Shown here piece by piece: positions 63,656-64,000 of a DNA stretch of 64,000 nucleotides; position 1 is the stretch's first letter; each line of letters opens with the position of its first letter. Location of the stretch: positions 124,001-188,000 of the forward strand of contig NZ_JBHUDG010000003.1 of NCBI RefSeq assembly GCF_042678145.1, given 5' to 3'. This DNA is from Pseudopedobacter beijingensis. Its GTDB lineage: Bacteria; Bacteroidota; Bacteroidia; Sphingobacteriales; Sphingobacteriaceae. The translations under genes were made by a program, and so were the position numbers. The notes under the pieces were generated by a model that made no database searches, had not been told where the DNA came from, and was given only the letters and a program-made list of their open reading frames with translations.

Positions 63656-64000
63656 ATGAGAAAACTATTGATAGCGAGAATATGTATACCCTTGCTTTTC
63701 TGTGTTCCAGCAAGGGCGCAACAGAGTGGAAATTATCTATCAGAGACAGTAGAAGCAAAAACCCGCAGCCGTGATGCTTCGGGTAGTCCTGTGTTCTCTG
63801 ACTGGAAACCTTTTGAAACCCGTCTGGTAGCCAACATCAGAGACTTTAAACCCGCACCTGTAGAATTGAATAAATATGGGTCGTCTAAAAGTATTAAATC
63901 TAAAAAAACCGGTTTTTTCAGAGCAGAAAAAATAAATAATAGATGGTGGATTATTGATCCCGAAGGTTATGCAGGGCTTAATATAGCAATGAACAGCGTA
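63656..64000 (+). CDS. Secreted glycoside hydrolase, N-terminal fragment (GH50/agarase-like)
   Basis: The frame opens at the ATG at 63656 and runs off the right edge after 115 codons. It has a signal peptide (MRKLLIARICIPLLFCVPARAQ) and then an N-terminal segment ending in TGFFRAEKINNRWWIIDPEGY. That segment (FFRxEKIxxRWWxIDPEG) recalls the start of agarase-like TIM-barrel glycosidases such as GH50, where a similar strand precedes the barrel. The rest of the domain is missing, so the assignment is tentative. Its divergent position and candidate activator site suggest that it belongs to the same PUL. Confidence 0.55.
   Translation, partial: MRKLLIARICIPLLFCVPARAQQSGNYLSETVEAKTRSRDASGSPVFSDWKPFETRLVANIRDFKPAPVELNKYGSSKSIKSKKTGFFRAEKINNRWWIIDPEGYAGLNIAMNSV

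Overview
The window looks like the chromosome of a low-GC Bacteroidota bacterium, most like a soil or freshwater Sphingobacteriaceae member such as Pedobacter. The evidence is two SusC/SusD pairs, a one-protein hybrid two-component sensor, BACON lipoproteins, TAnnTTTG-type promoter elements, PorP/SprF, and both type A and type B type IX secretion (T9SS) sorting domains. I see no rRNA, tRNA, CRISPR array, transposase gene or phage gene.

Layout. (1) 1-6854, minus: a giant BspA/DUF285 repeat surface protein that runs off the left edge. (2) 7431-8606, plus: a membrane-anchored AraC-type regulator. (3) 8786-20138, minus: a 3481-residue MBG-repeat adhesin with a type B T9SS C-terminus, followed by its PorP/SprF partner. 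(4) 20582-22292: two housekeeping-like genes, an O-methyltransferase and a SirB1-type protein. (5) 22485-64000: a large polysaccharide utilisation locus (PUL), possibly two adjoining ones.

The PUL has three blocks. The left block (minus, 31488 to 22485) encodes a GH88 unsaturated glucuronyl hydrolase, an alginate-lyase-superfamily enzyme, SusC, SusD, L-rhamnose mutarotase and a parallel beta-helix lipoprotein. The centre (plus) encodes the hybrid two-component system (31894-35931), then a BACON-alginate-lyase lipoprotein, a BACON carbohydrate-binding lipoprotein, a DUF6250-like lectin-fold lipoprotein and a sialate-O-acetylesterase-type enzyme. The right block (minus, 63302 to 41234) encodes two SGNH acetylesterases, a T9SS cargo protein, two paralogous alpha/beta hydrolases, a GH115-like alpha-glucuronidase, a CBM6 protein, SusC, SusD, a fasciclin-DNRLRE lipoprotein, a 1428-residue beta-helix/esterase fusion and a SurA-N-like protein. 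A further glycosidase starts at 63656 and runs off the right edge.

A reasonable model is that the surface lipoproteins and T9SS-exported enzymes bind, deacetylate and cut an acidic O-acetylated glycan. The SusCD pairs import fragments, and GH88 and GH115 remove unsaturated or intact glucuronic acid. The mutarotase implies that L-rhamnose is a product. There is no sulfatase, which argues against ulvan and other sulfated algal glycans. The exact substrate is not determined by the sequence.
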